A DNA stretch of 64,000 nucleotides from Clostridiaceae bacterium (GCA_003553525.1 PWEO01000047.1:1-64000); one strand, 5' to 3'; positions 17,052 to 26,685 are shown, numbered from the stretch's first letter. Translations and numbers: made by a program. Notes: a model not told the origin generated them from the sequence alone.

Positions 17052-18164
17052 TTACTCATCACCATCAGGCTCATCCATGATTAAAAGTTCTTCCCGTGAA
17101 ATCACTTGTACCCAGGTTTGCCCCGGATTTAACACGATTTCTTCACCATCACTGTCATAGTACCGGGTAAAATCTTCTTTATCATTTTTCTCCCACTGTA
17201 CCTCCATCATTTCGCCCATGGAGAAATAGTAACCTTTTCCGCTACCGATAGTATCCATTTCCAAAATTCCTGAACTGGTTCCCGGAATCAAGCGGGTAGG
17301 GACGATTTGTACCAGCACATTGGTGGCTATAATCGGTTTTTCATCTTCTACCGAATGGGTTTCGTCGTATTGCCGCTGATCTGCATAATACCGGTCGTAA
17401 CCTTTCTCTTCCTCATTATATCGATACTCTGCGCGGTAATTGGAGTGATACCGAACTTCAAAACTTTCAACGGATTGTCCACTAATTAAGGCTTTTTTAT
17501 CTTCATGAAATTGATAACCATCAAAATCTGAAGACTCCCTATAGTTTAAGTTTTTAGCGGTGTTACGAATATTTTCCATACTGGTATAGGCATTATGAGG
17601 AGCCCTTTTGTGAGACTCTCTCCAAAAAGCGCTACCGCCGGGTCCTAAAAGGCTGACGTTTTGTATCCCCAGGCTACGAATTTCTTCATTCACTCTTGAG
17701 CTTGCTCCTGCATGAGTATAAATCGCTTGGTACTCCATGGCTTTTTCAATATAGTAGGGTCTAGCACTTCTCACAGGGCCTACCAGTTCCGGATCATTCA
17801 TTAAAAATATAGCTAAATAACGGGTTGCGTTCCCTTCCACATAAAACTCGTAGATCACTTCCGCATCATAAAATCCTGCATGAGGCCTGGCGCTGGGATT
17901 ATTATCATACATAACACCTACCACCGGACGATCCAAACGCTCTTCATCTTCAACATATATACCACTTAGAGGAGATGGGGTTCCCAATTTTTCCGGTTCT
18001 TCTTCCTCTTCTTCCGGTTCCTCTTCTTCCTCAACGATTTTTTCTTCCTCTTCTTCCACTTCCTCCGGTTCCTCTTCTTGACGGCAACTCACTACAAAAA
18101 TCAGCAGAAAAGCAATAAAAACCAATAACAACTTTTTTAGTTTCAACTTCTTTTTTAATTTCAA
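17052..18164 (-). CDS. YerB-like lipoprotein, DUF3048
   Basis: The 370-residue protein begins with a basic, hydrophobic signal peptide and a lipobox (LLIFVVSC, Cys about 27). An extremely Glu-rich linker (about 30-60) follows, then a DUF3048 region (SPLSGIYVEDEERLDRPVVGVMYDN through PYYIEKAMEYQAIYTHAGAS, GPGGSAFWRE). The C-terminal half has a second domain ending in PGQTWVQVISREE. It is therefore anchored on the outer membrane face; the family's role is unknown. The start is TTG, after GAGAGGAAGAG, with no ATG alternative. It interrupts the usual dgkA-cdd pair in this operon. Confidence 0.85.
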   Translation of the reverse strand: MKLKKKLKLKKLLLVFIAFLLIFVVSCRQEEEPEEVEEEEEKIVEEEEEPEEEEEEPEKLGTPSPLSGIYVEDEERLDRPVVGVMYDNNPSARPHAGFYDAEVIYEFYVEGNATRYLAIFLMNDPELVGPVRSARPYYIEKAMEYQAIYTHAGASSRVNEEIRSLGIQNVSLLGPGGSAFWRESHKRAPHNAYTSMENIRNTAKNLNYRESSDFDGYQFHEDKKALISGQSVESFEVRYHSNYRAEYRYNEEEKGYDRYYADQRQYDETHSVEDEKPIIATNVLVQIVPTRLIPGTSSGILEMDTIGSGKGYYFSMGEMMEVQWEKNDKEDFTRYYDSDGEEIVLNPGQTWVQVISREELLIMDEPDGDE

Positions 18165-18208
18165 ACAATCTCTTCCTCTCTTACAGGATTTTTCCTTCCT
18201 ATCTTCAT

Positions 18209-18910
18209 CTATCCAAAAACTTGAAAAATAACAATCGTAATTAAAAAGCCCAGTAAGGCTCCTATAATTACCTCAAACAACGTGTGAATTCGACTTTCAA
18301 TGCGACTTTGAGATACTAATAAGGCCATAATCAGAGATAGGGTTGCCAGTAACATATTCTCTGAAATAAAGGTGATGGCTGCAAACAAAGAAAAAGCCAC
18401 AGCTGCATGACCGCTGGGCATGCCTCCTTTTAAGGCTGTTCCTTTACCCGTAAGACCCTTCACAAAAATAACGGTAAATACCACTATCAGCAGCGCGATA
18501 AAAGTAATGTGAATCGGTGCCTGCTGTACCCTTCTTAAAACACCATAAGTCAAGGGGTTAAACCGATGAAAAAATATGAGATAAGCCACAATAACTGCAT
18601 TGATGGAGGCAATCAATACTGCACCAGCGGCTACATTTTTAGCAATCTTGGCAAACACATGGTATTTATCGGTAATTAAATCGATGGTTGTTTCGATAGA
18701 AGTATTAATCATTTCAGCAATTATCACCATGGAAATTGTTGAAAAAAGTAACAGTATTTCCAATCTGGAAAGATCAAAAAACATGCTCATTACTAATACA
18801 ACAATAGCCACAGCAAAGTGGATTTTCATATTTCGTTGGGTTTTAAAAGCATAAAGAATACCTTCAAAGGCATAATTAAAACTTTCCAGGAGTTTACGGA
18901 CACGATTCAT
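18209..18910 (-). CDS. Fused undecaprenol/diacylglycerol kinase and PAP2-type phosphatase
   Basis: The 233-residue membrane protein joins two enzymes. Residues 1-120 are a DgkA-like kinase (three membrane helices; FKTQRNMKIH, AEMINTSIETTIDLI). Residues 125-233 are a short PAP2 domain with GMPSGHAA and SRIESRIHTLFE, matching the PSGH and SRxxxxxH motifs, with Glu replacing the usual final Asp. Kinase and phosphatase together would interconvert undecaprenol, its phosphate and pyrophosphate in carrier-lipid recycling. The order next to ybeY matches the dgkA position in Bacillus. An AGGTGA site fits the ATG. Confidence 0.88.
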   Translation of the reverse strand: MNRVRKLLESFNYAFEGILYAFKTQRNMKIHFAVAIVVLVMSMFFDLSRLEILLLFSTISMVIIAEMINTSIETTIDLITDKYHVFAKIAKNVAAGAVLIASINAVIVAYLIFFHRFNPLTYGVLRRVQQAPIHITFIALLIVVFTVIFVKGLTGKGTALKGGMPSGHAAVAFSLFAAITFISENMLLATLSLIMALLVSQSRIESRIHTLFEVIIGALLGFLITIVIFQVFG

Positions 18911-18920
18911 GGTTCTTCAC

Positions 18921-19373
18921 CTAATTTCTTGTGATTTCCAATTTACTCAATATTTCTTCTTCAACTTTTCGCATTTTTTCTTTCCCCTTTGGATCTAAGT
19001 GGTCATATCCTAGCAAATGAAGCAGTCCATGAATAAAAAGATAGGAGATTTCTCGTTCAATGGTATGTTCGTATTCCTTTGCCTGTTCGATCACTGCTTG
19101 CGTAGAGATAATGATATCTCCCAGTATCTTCTCTTCCTCCGGTTGAAACTGTTGTTCAACAGGAAAAGACAAGACGTCCGTAACTCGGTCTTTCCCACGA
19201 TAGGTTTGATTCAACTCACGAATTTCATCAGCGGTGACTAAGGATAGACTTACTTCATAGCTTCCTTCAAGATTCTCATGGGCTAAAGTCTTTTTAATAA
19301 TTTCTTCAAATAACTCTTTCATTGCCTGATCCGGTACTAAACGTTCCTGACGGTTACTTATTTCTAAAATCAA
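18921..19373 (-). CDS. ybeY: Endoribonuclease YbeY, rRNA maturation
   Basis: The 150-residue protein has the zinc motif HGLLHLLGYDH (His115, His119, His125; HxxxHxxxxxH). Upstream is a strand-rich core with RGKDRVTDVLSFP, both diagnostic of YbeY. The enzyme takes part in 16S rRNA 3' processing and ribosome quality control. The start is TTG nine bases after AAAGGAG. Position between pgpH and dgkA is conserved in Firmicutes. Confidence 0.96.
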   Translation of the reverse strand: MILEISNRQERLVPDQAMKELFEEIIKKTLAHENLEGSYEVSLSLVTADEIRELNQTYRGKDRVTDVLSFPVEQQFQPEEEKILGDIIISTQAVIEQAKEYEHTIEREISYLFIHGLLHLLGYDHLDPKGKEKMRKVEEEILSKLEITRN

Positions 19374-19387
19374 TAGTTTAATCTCCT

Positions 19388-21475
19388 TTACGCTTTATTT
19401 CCTTGTTCTTGGGGATACTCAATCCGCTCATGGTAAATCCCCAGCAGGGTACTGATAAATACTTTTTTGATTCGCTGAATTTCATTTAGTGTTAAATGAC
19501 TGTCATCCAATTGGCCATCCTGTAATTTCCCTTGAAGAATTTTTTCAATTAAAAACTCGATTTTCTCCTGATTGGGTTCATGTATGCTCCGAATTGCAGC
19601 TTCAACCGAATCTGCAAGCATCACGATGGCCGTTTCTTTCGTATACGGTTTAGGCCCTCGGTACCGAAAATCTTCTTCCCGGATCTCTCCCTTATCCTTC
19701 CTTTGCTCCTTCTCTTTGTGATAAAAGTAAGCAACTAAAGTGTTCCCATGATGGGATTTAATAAACTCGATAATATCTTTATGAAGCTTATGTTCTTTTG
19801 CTACCTTCATTCCGTCAGATACATGTCCTGTGATGATGGAAGTGCTTTTTAATGGTTTTAACTGATCGTGAGGGTTGTCCACTCCAAATTGATTTTCTTT
19901 AAAAAAATAGGGACGGAGGGTTTTTCCAATATCATGATAAAAAGCTCCTACCCTGGCCAGAAGTGCATTACCTCCCACGGCATCCGTGGCAGCCTCACTT
20001 AAATTCCCTACAATGATACTATGATGATAGGTTCCCGGAGCTTCCAATAATAACTTTTTAAGCAGTGGTTGATTGGGATTAGACATCTCCATTAGTTTTA
20101 AATGGGTAAGGACTCCAAAGGCCCACTCCCAAAAAGGAAGAGTTCCAATGGTTAGTACCGCAGCAAAACCGCCGCCTATAGCACCGTATCCCGCATGAAG
20201 TAATATTTCATTAATTTCATTACTGTTCATAAAACCGATTCCAAGGACTATAAAGAAATTCGCGGCACCCACAACAAAACCTGAAAGCAAAATATTTCCC
20301 CGTTGCCGGGTCCTATATGCCATCATTGCTCCCAATGTCCCTCCAATCAACAACATAATCAACAGAGTCATGGAATTCCCGGTAATCAGTACCGTCATTA
20401 CCGATAAAATAATATTGGAAACAATTGCTACCTTAGGATTGATTAAAATCGCCAATAACATGGCCGCCGTTGCTACAGGCATCAGGAAAATGGTAATGGT
20501 CGATAACACTTTCGAAACCCCTAAGGTCAATAAAAGTATCAATAGCAACATTAACAAATTTTTCGGCTCATGAATTAACTTTTTATGAAATAGTAGTAGA
20601 TAAAGTACCATAGTCACTGCTAAAAGAAGTACGATGATGATGATCCCTAGGTATAATAAGTAATCCAAATGACCGTCTTCTGCAAGTATCCCCAACTCTT
20701 TTAAAATTTGCATCTGACTGACGGATATTCGCTCTCCCTCTCTGGCTATCAGTTCATCCTGCGCAATGATAATACTGTCCACCTCATCCATAGCCTGCTG
20801 CTTTAACTCTTCTGTGCGCTCTGCATCATAGAATTCATTAGGCCGGATACTTTGATTGAATACTCTAACACCAAATAATTGTGATGATTCACTGAATTCC
20901 GTAAGATTTCTGAGGGATTGCTCCCCAGAAACTTTTATCTCAGGAAGGTCTTCTATTCGAATTCCACGATTTAAATGTTCTGCTGTAATTTCGAGCAGGT
21001 AATTTTCAAGATGTTCTATCGACTCCAATGATTCAGAAAGAAGGTTTACTGTCATATCATCCCCTAGATTTACCGGGCTCTCTTCTTGAATGGCTTCTAT
21101 CTTTTCATCTTCTGTTAAGTTATCTTTGTGTTTTGTTGCATATATCATCTCAAATGTGTTTTTTATACTTCTTTGAACATCGTTACGGACACTGGAATCA
21201 ATTCTGAATTGAGCTTCAACAGTGTTTGCAGCTTCATTCCGTAAATTTTCCGTAGTTCTGATATCTTCAATGGTTTTAGGTGCATAAATATCTTGAGGTG
21301 CCCGTTGTCCTAGACTTACATCGATTTTATCCGGTATAAGACTAAGAATAAAAATACTTAGGGTTCCTGCTAACAACAAAAGAGCTAATAAAGAATATTG
21401 TACTCCTTTTTTTAGCAGAAATTTATTTATCGGATTGTTCTTGAATTTAGAACCGGTATCTTTATTTATTCCCAT
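19388..21475 (-). CDS. pgpH: PgpH-type 7TM-HD cyclic-di-AMP phosphodiesterase
   Basis: The 695-residue protein has an N-terminal membrane helix (about 27-48), a large extracellular domain (about 55-270), seven membrane helices (about 272-470), and a cytoplasmic HDIG-type HD domain. The HD domain shows GTYHHSIIVGNL, AFYHDIGKT (HD), IITGHVSDG and IIEFIKSHHG. In Listeria and Bacillus such proteins hydrolyse c-di-AMP to pApA, linking potassium and wall homeostasis. The operon position after phoH is standard. An AGGAG site precedes the ATG by nine bases. Confidence 0.94.
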   Translation of the reverse strand: MGINKDTGSKFKNNPINKFLLKKGVQYSLLALLLLAGTLSIFILSLIPDKIDVSLGQRAPQDIYAPKTIEDIRTTENLRNEAANTVEAQFRIDSSVRNDVQRSIKNTFEMIYATKHKDNLTEDEKIEAIQEESPVNLGDDMTVNLLSESLESIEHLENYLLEITAEHLNRGIRIEDLPEIKVSGEQSLRNLTEFSESSQLFGVRVFNQSIRPNEFYDAERTEELKQQAMDEVDSIIIAQDELIAREGERISVSQMQILKELGILAEDGHLDYLLYLGIIIIVLLLAVTMVLYLLLFHKKLIHEPKNLLMLLLILLLTLGVSKVLSTITIFLMPVATAAMLLAILINPKVAIVSNIILSVMTVLITGNSMTLLIMLLIGGTLGAMMAYRTRQRGNILLSGFVVGAANFFIVLGIGFMNSNEINEILLHAGYGAIGGGFAAVLTIGTLPFWEWAFGVLTHLKLMEMSNPNQPLLKKLLLEAPGTYHHSIIVGNLSEAATDAVGGNALLARVGAFYHDIGKTLRPYFFKENQFGVDNPHDQLKPLKSTSIITGHVSDGMKVAKEHKLHKDIIEFIKSHHGNTLVAYFYHKEKEQRKDKGEIREEDFRYRGPKPYTKETAIVMLADSVEAAIRSIHEPNQEKIEFLIEKILQGKLQDGQLDDSHLTLNEIQRIKKVFISTLLGIYHERIEYPQEQGNKA

Positions 21476-21489
21476 GGGCTACTCCTATA

Positions 21490-22461
21490 CTAATCCGTCT
21501 TTGTCTCTGAATCTTTTTCATAGGCATTAATTATACTTTGCACTAAAGGATGTCGGACCACATCTTTATAGGTTAAATGAGTAACTCCGATGCCTTTAAT
21601 ATCTTGTAAAATTCCCAAGGCGTGGTTCAGTCCCGAAACCTTCCCCTTCGGTAAATCGATCTGGGTAACATCTCCTGTCACTACGGCTTTTGATCCATAA
21701 CCTATTCTTGTTAAAAACATTTTCATTTGAGGGATGGTGGTGTTTTGCGCTTCATCCAAAATAATAAATGCATTATCCAGGGTTCTTCCACGCATATAGG
21801 CCAGCGGTGCAACTTCAATGATCTCCCGTTCCTGAAGTCTTTGGAACTTATCTACACCAAGAACGTCAAAAAGGGAGTCGTATAGAGGCCGTAAATAAGG
21901 ATCCACTTTGTCCTTCAAGTCTCCGGGCAAAAACCCTAGGCTCTCCCCGGCTTCCACCGCAGGCCGAACTAATATAATACGTTTGACTTCTTCGTTTTTA
22001 AAAGCCTTCGCCGCCATAACCACTGCCAAGTATGTTTTTCCCGTTCCAGCAGGACCGATACCGAAGGTTAAGTCTTTCTCTTCAATCTTTCCGAGATACT
22101 CCTTTTGTCCTAAGGTTTTGGGTTTGATCGGTTTTCCACTGGCATTGATCAATACCGTGCCATCCCTTAGAGTTTTAGCATCGTTGCCGTTACCTTCCGC
22201 AAATAGATCGGCAATGTATTTGACTCTTTGATTATTTAACTCTCCGTGGTTTTCAAGAACGCGAATCATTTCATAGATCATTTCCTCGGCCTTAGACACC
22301 TGAGTTTCTTCTCCTAACAGGACAATCTCACCCTCCCGTTGGAGCATTTTAGTCTGGAATTTATCATAAATAATTTTCGCAAATTCATCATAGTTTCCAA
22401 ATAACTTCCCGGAATGATCTTCTCTATCCAGTGCAATGTTTTTTTGAATCTCTTTTGTCAA
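21490..22461 (-). CDS. phoH: PhoH-family ATPase
   Basis: The 323-residue protein has a KH-like N-terminal region and a P-loop ATPase domain: GPAGTGKTYLAV (Walker A), FIILDEAQN (Walker B) and VTGDVTQIDLP. It is thought to act in RNA metabolism with YbeY. The start is TTG with an AAGGAGG site. It is the first gene of the operon: a terminator lies 140 bp upstream. The yqfC-yqfD sporulation pair that commonly precedes phoH in spore formers is not here. Confidence 0.95.
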   Translation of the reverse strand: MTKEIQKNIALDREDHSGKLFGNYDEFAKIIYDKFQTKMLQREGEIVLLGEETQVSKAEEMIYEMIRVLENHGELNNQRVKYIADLFAEGNGNDAKTLRDGTVLINASGKPIKPKTLGQKEYLGKIEEKDLTFGIGPAGTGKTYLAVVMAAKAFKNEEVKRIILVRPAVEAGESLGFLPGDLKDKVDPYLRPLYDSLFDVLGVDKFQRLQEREIIEVAPLAYMRGRTLDNAFIILDEAQNTTIPQMKMFLTRIGYGSKAVVTGDVTQIDLPKGKVSGLNHALGILQDIKGIGVTHLTYKDVVRHPLVQSIINAYEKDSETKTD

Positions 22462-22598
22462 ACAAATTCCTCCTTAATTATGTCTGGTAATCTTCAAGGA
22501 TTACATATTTTCTTAAACAATATCATATCATAAGAGTGTTGATATTGCCATTGTTTTAGCTTCTAAGTTTTTATTATTATACAACCCATTTAAAGGTA

Positions 22599-22629
22599 AA
22601 AGCAGTGGATTCCTAGGAATTCACTGCTT
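22599..22629 (-). terminator. Intrinsic terminator after the flotillin group
   Basis: AAAGCAGTGAATTCC pairs with GGAATCCACTGCTTT (14 of 15) on the minus strand, followed by TTACCTTT. It separates the nfeD-floA group from phoH. Confidence 0.75.
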
Positions 22630-22669
22630 TATTTATCACTTACTATTCAATTCAACTAAAAATATACAT

Positions 22670-23308
22670 CTATCCTGCTTTATTTTTCCGCATGGACTTA
22701 GGTTTTTCTAGGATTTCCGACATTATAATACCACGAACCAGAGACTGTTGATCAAATTTCAGGAGTTCACTAAATCCTTCTGCTCCAATTTCACTTTTCT
22801 CAACACTGGTTTTTTCAATGAAATCAGCACTAAGTTTCTTTGCTTCAGCACCTTTTTTTCGAGGTTTGGAATAAGCCTTCATTTCCTTTTTTTTCCGAGA
22901 CTTTTTAGGTTGGTCTCTGTTGGAATAATCCGTGTAGTGTCCCTCGTCATTTGAAGTTTCCTTAGTTTTCACTGGAACTTCCTTCGAAGTTTGTTCCTTC
23001 GTTTTCGTAGAAGTTTTTTCATCATTTATATTATATTGCTGTAACACTTCTTCCAGTAAAGAGCGGGGTTTCTGTTGCTGAGATTGTGTCTTTTCAGTTT
23101 TCTCACTAGAAGAGACTTTTCGTCGTTCACTTAAGCCATAATCTTCAGAAGAATCCCGGTGTTTGGTTTGAGCCGGTCTTTGCTGATTTTCTTGATTTTG
23201 CATTTGCTGATTTCGTCTTTGCTGTTGCTTCTTTTGAACTTTATTTTTGTTAAAAATCGAGTTGATAATCGCCAGCACAACAAATATAAAAATTACTTCA
23301 GGATTCAT
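22670..23308 (-). CDS. Membrane-anchored, low-complexity protein of unknown function next to floA
   Basis: The 212-residue protein has one N-terminal membrane helix (PEVIFIFVVLAIINSIF). A long Gln/Lys/Ser/Glu-rich, probably disordered region (about 22-150) follows. The conserved C-terminal segment is LLKFDQQSLVRGIIMSEILEKPKSMRK. Similar IIMSEIL-PKSxR endings occur in other Firmicutes unknowns, from memory. The topology suggests a tether presenting a short cytoplasmic helix. It follows floA after 43 bases with a GGGGAGG site and ends at a terminator, so it is probably the third gene of the flotillin unit and a candidate partner of FloA. Confidence 0.6.
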   Translation of the reverse strand: MNPEVIFIFVVLAIINSIFNKNKVQKKQQQRRNQQMQNQENQQRPAQTKHRDSSEDYGLSERRKVSSSEKTEKTQSQQQKPRSLLEEVLQQYNINDEKTSTKTKEQTSKEVPVKTKETSNDEGHYTDYSNRDQPKKSRKKKEMKAYSKPRKKGAEAKKLSADFIEKTSVEKSEIGAEGFSELLKFDQQSLVRGIIMSEILEKPKSMRKNKAG

Positions 23309-23351
23309 TTTATCCTCCCCTTTGAGGAATATTCTTTGCGGTTATTTATCA

Positions 23352-24344
23352 TTACTCATCTTCTTTATAAGCTTCGTCCTTGTTGATTTTAGAAATTTCT
23401 TCACGCATTGTGGTATCGGAGATTACATTCTTCATATTGTAATAATCCATAGCACCAAGATTTCCTTCTCTAAGAGCTTTTGATAAGGCTTTTGGCACTT
23501 CTGCTTCCGCTTCTATTACCTTCGCTCTCATTTCCTGTACTTCCGCCTTCATTTCCTGCTCCTTCGCAACTGCCATAGCTCGTCGCTCTTCAGCCTTCGC
23601 TTGGGCAACTCGCTTATCGGCATCGGCTTGATCCATCTGTAATTGCGCACCAATGTTTCGACCGATATCTACATCAGCAATATCAATTGATAGAATTTCA
23701 TAAGCAGTACCGGCGTCCAATCCTTTTTGCAGTACCGTCTTTGAAATCAGATCCGGATTTTCAAGAACCTTTTTATGATTTTCTGAAGAACCTACAGTGG
23801 TTACAATTCCTTCACCTACTCGGGCGATAATTGTTTCTTCTCCGGCTCCACCAACAAGTCGTTCGATATTGGCTCTAACTGTTACTCTTGCCCGCACCAT
23901 TACTTCAATACCGTCTTTCGCAACGGCAGCAATTTTAGGAGTTTCTATAACTTTTGGATTTACACTTACCTGTACTGCTTCTAGAACTTGACGGCCTGCT
24001 AAGTCAATAGCCGCTGCTCTTTCAAAATTAAGGTTGATTTCTGCACGCTGCGCTGCAATTAATGCATCTACAACGCTGTTCACATCACCGCCGGCTAAAA
24101 AATGGGCTTCCAGCTTATCAGTATTTAAATCCAGTCCTGCTTTTGTCGCCTTAATTAGCGGGGCAACAATTCTTCTTGGTTGTACTCGCCTAAGACGCAT
24201 TCCAATCAATGAGAAAATTCCAATCTTTACCCCGGAGAAATAAGCGGTAATCCACAGCCCTACAGGAATAAAGCTCAATAGTACGGATAATACGACAAAA
24301 GCAACAACAATCAGTACAATAATCGGTAAAAGTTGTTCTAACAT
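23352..24344 (-). CDS. floA: Flotillin-like protein FloA
   Basis: The 330-residue protein has an N-terminal membrane anchor (about 5-40), an SPFH domain (about 60-220; [31 protein letters not shown]), and a C-terminal coiled coil with the EA-rich repeats typical of flotillins ([20 protein letters not shown] region). It organises membrane microdomains that hold signalling and transport proteins. The ATG follows directly after the nfeD stop, and the ribosome site GGAGGG lies inside nfeD, so the two are coupled. Confidence 0.96.
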   Translation of the reverse strand: MLEQLLPIIVLIVVAFVVLSVLLSFIPVGLWITAYFSGVKIGIFSLIGMRLRRVQPRRIVAPLIKATKAGLDLNTDKLEAHFLAGGDVNSVVDALIAAQRAEINLNFERAAAIDLAGRQVLEAVQVSVNPKVIETPKIAAVAKDGIEVMVRARVTVRANIERLVGGAGEETIIARVGEGIVTTVGSSENHKKVLENPDLISKTVLQKGLDAGTAYEILSIDIADVDIGRNIGAQLQMDQADADKRVAQAKAEERRAMAVAKEQEMKAEVQEMRAKVIEAEAEVPKALSKALREGNLGAMDYYNMKNVISDTTMREEISKINKDEAYKEDE

Positions 24345-25655
24345 TTACATTCCCTCCTCTTCAATTTTGCTGACATAAATTTTACTGCCCTCGGTTCTTG
24401 TGACAATCACTTTGGCTCCCTCTTCAATAAAGGAGGATCCGTCGGTAACGACATTTAGCAGCTTTCCATCAACCTTCACAGTTCCCGAAGGTCTGAGATA
24501 ACTGACTACTACTCCGTTTTTACCAACATACTGGTCATAGGGATCGGTGGAAGTATAACCGTCCTCTACTCTCTCAGAACTTTTCAATGTGATTTTGTCA
24601 AAGAGCTTATTTTTCGGTCCGAACTTCAACATAATAACGAAGGTTGCAATAGTAAGGACCATGGCAATTAAAATATATCCTGCAGCAGCCGCAGGGCTGC
24701 TTGCTGACAATACAATACTTGCGATTATGGCAATCCCACCGGAAATGCCGGGAATTCCTAGCCCAGGGATTGAGGCTTCTACCAACAGTAAGATAATCCC
24801 CACACCGAATAAAATAATTGCTAACAGTCCGGAATCCCCTGCTAATAAACTTCCTATAAAGTAAAGACTAAATGATGAAATCCCCACAATGGCTCCGGCT
24901 CCAAGACCGGGAGTGAATACCTCAAATACCAGCCCCATAAATCCAAGAGATAGTAAAATCGGAGCTACGGTTGTACCGGTAGCAAACTGTGATATTCTTG
25001 CTCGAAAGGGCATTTCCATTTGTACTACTCGATTAAATGGTATTTCAAATTCAGTCAGCATTTCTTCATAATTATCGCTTCTCAAATCGATGAATCCCAA
25101 ATCCAAAGCTTCCTGAGTTGTTAGGTTTAAAAGTCTTCCCTCTTCAACTAATCCTTCGATTACCAAAGACTTATCCGCCATGGCAGCTACGATATCCGGA
25201 TCTCTTCCAGTTTCCTGGGCTGCCCCACGCAAACTTGCAACCCAGCTGGAAAGTACTTTCTCAGTATCAGGGATGGTCTCCGCCGAACCGATGTTGCTGC
25301 CCGGGGCCATAGCAATATAATCAGAGGAAATGGTAATTAGCACTCCGGCGGAAATGGCTCGGGTGTTAACAAAAGATACAGTAGGCAAATCTGTCCGCAT
25401 CATGGTGGGACTTAGATCTTCCGCAGAATCCACTCGACCTCCATAGGTGTCAATTTCAAAAATAATTCCCACAGCTTCAGGATCCGACTCAACCTCTTCT
25501 ATGGATTGCCGGACATACTGATACACCGCGGCATTAATTTCACCTTCAATAGGAATAACATATACCGTACCTTCCTCTTCTTGGGCCTCCGTAAAATTTA
25601 ATGAAAAAGCAAAAATAAAAACAAGTGCAAAGGACAGTATTCCTTTTATTTTCAT
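24345..25655 (-). CDS. NfeD-family membrane serine protease-like protein
   Basis: The 436-residue protein has a signal peptide, a ClpP/crotonase-fold protease domain (about 30-220), four or more membrane helices (about 235-345), and a C-terminal OB-fold NfeD domain (about 370-436; GKNGVVVSYLRPSGTVKVDGKLLNVV). The protease domain shows ISAGVLITISSDYIAMAPGSNIGSA, a candidate Ser/Lys dyad region, and DKSLVIEGLV. It is the YqeZ-like long form that partners with flotillin. An extended -10 promoter is seen about 40 bases upstream of the gene. Protease activity is inferred from the family. Confidence 0.9.
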   Translation of the reverse strand: MKIKGILSFALVFIFAFSLNFTEAQEEEGTVYVIPIEGEINAAVYQYVRQSIEEVESDPEAVGIIFEIDTYGGRVDSAEDLSPTMMRTDLPTVSFVNTRAISAGVLITISSDYIAMAPGSNIGSAETIPDTEKVLSSWVASLRGAAQETGRDPDIVAAMADKSLVIEGLVEEGRLLNLTTQEALDLGFIDLRSDNYEEMLTEFEIPFNRVVQMEMPFRARISQFATGTTVAPILLSLGFMGLVFEVFTPGLGAGAIVGISSFSLYFIGSLLAGDSGLLAIILFGVGIILLLVEASIPGLGIPGISGGIAIIASIVLSASSPAAAAGYILIAMVLTIATFVIMLKFGPKNKLFDKITLKSSERVEDGYTSTDPYDQYVGKNGVVVSYLRPSGTVKVDGKLLNVVTDGSSFIEEGAKVIVTRTEGSKIYVSKIEEEGM

Positions 25656-25694
25656 GGGTTTCCCTCCTTGTTTTTTCAGACTATTCTATGAATC

Positions 25695-25703
25695 ATTATA
25701 ACA
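25695..25703 (-). promoter_or_regulatory. Extended -10 promoter of nfeD-floA
   Basis: On the minus strand TGT-TATAAT forms an extended -10 upstream of the nfeD-type gene. The -35 is weak. The other side of this 296-bp gap holds only the yqeY terminator. Confidence 0.45.
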
Positions 25704-25916
25704 TATATTTACCTACTATTGGGCCCTTCTGCTCAAATATAAATAATTTTTTAATCATATAATTTTTTTATTTGAACATAGCAATATCCTCTTATACATG
25801 CCCCGTTTTTCTTAGTTTAAGCTCTCTTTTTCAGTTTTTAAATGGCTCTTCAAACAAAAGTACACATTTATTGTGAAATATTACTGTACCTCATGATCAC
25901 TCCTCTATATAAAATA

Positions 25917-25938
25917 AAACCCGGATTTCTCCGGGTTT
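25917..25938 (-). terminator. Intrinsic terminator of rpsU-yqeY
   Basis: A perfect 9-bp stem AAACCCGGA / TCCGGGTTT with a GAAA loop (minus strand) is followed by TATTTTA. It lies just after the yqeY stop. Confidence 0.9.
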
Positions 25939-25951
25939 GGGGTTGTATTTA

Positions 25952-26401
25952 TTATTCAAAAGTTAACTCTTCATTTACAATTTTATTTACAAGTTTTCCA
26001 TCACCACGTCCTTTGACTTGAGGCATAACCATTCCCATGATTTTCCCCATATCGCTTTTCGACTCCGGTTGAATTTTTTCGATTGCCTCTTGAACAATGC
26101 CTCGAATTTCTTCTTCCGTAAGTTGGGTTGGCAGGTAACTGTGGAGAATCTCAATTTCCTTTCGATTTTGTTCTACCAAGTCCTCTCGCCCACTTTTTTC
26201 AAAGTCTTCGATGGAATCTTTACGTTGCTTTACTTGTTTTGAAATAATCTGAATCACGTCTTCATCACTAACATCCTGTCGTTTGTCGACTTCCCACTGT
26301 TTGATGTCGGAGCGAATCATGATGATTACATCTTTTTTAAATTTATTCTTTTCTTTCATGGCTGCTTTTAAATCCGCAGTTAGTTTTTCATTAAGGTTCA
26401 T
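25952..26401 (-). CDS. yqeY: GatB/YqeY domain protein
   Basis: The 149-residue helical protein has the YqeY signature LHSYLPTQLTEEEIRGIVQEAI, then MGKIMGMVMPQVKGRGDGKLVNKIVNEEL, similar to the tail of GatB amidotransferase. Its role is uncertain; the tail domain suggests tRNA contact. It follows rpsU by 21 bases with a GAGGGTGA site, the normal Firmicutes pair. Confidence 0.93.
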   Translation of the reverse strand: MNLNEKLTADLKAAMKEKNKFKKDVIIMIRSDIKQWEVDKRQDVSDEDVIQIISKQVKQRKDSIEDFEKSGREDLVEQNRKEIEILHSYLPTQLTEEEIRGIVQEAIEKIQPESKSDMGKIMGMVMPQVKGRGDGKLVNKIVNEELTFE

Positions 26402-26422
26402 TGGTTCACCCTCTTCGTAAGA

Positions 26423-26602
26423 CTAATATTTCTTTTTATTTCTCTTTGCAGCCTCTTCTTTTTTCTTTCTCTTGATACTAGGCTTTTCATAATGCTTTCG
26501 CTTTTTAGCTTCTGCTAAAACCCCCGATTTTGAACATTCCTTTTTGAATCTTCGAAGTGCATTATCAATACTCTCGTTGTTGTTCACTTTAATTTCAGAC
26601 AT
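26423..26602 (-). CDS. rpsU: 30S ribosomal protein S21
   Basis: The 59-residue, highly basic protein reads [19 protein letters not shown] and continues with [23 protein letters not shown] and a Lys/Arg-rich tail, the standard S21 pattern. It binds the 30S platform near the anti-Shine-Dalgarno region. A GGAGGGAGG site sits before the ATG. A TTGCAT-17-TATAAT promoter lies about 85 bases upstream, flanked by an inverted repeat that could be an operator. Confidence 0.96.
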   Translation of the reverse strand: MSEIKVNNNESIDNALRRFKKECSKSGVLAEAKKRKHYEKPSIKRKKKEEAAKRNKKKY

Positions 26603-26685
26603 TTATTAACCCTCCCTCCGATAGCAACCAATGTGCTTTTTCCATAGCGTTTTCGCCATTATGCAAGTGGGATAAACACCTAGTT

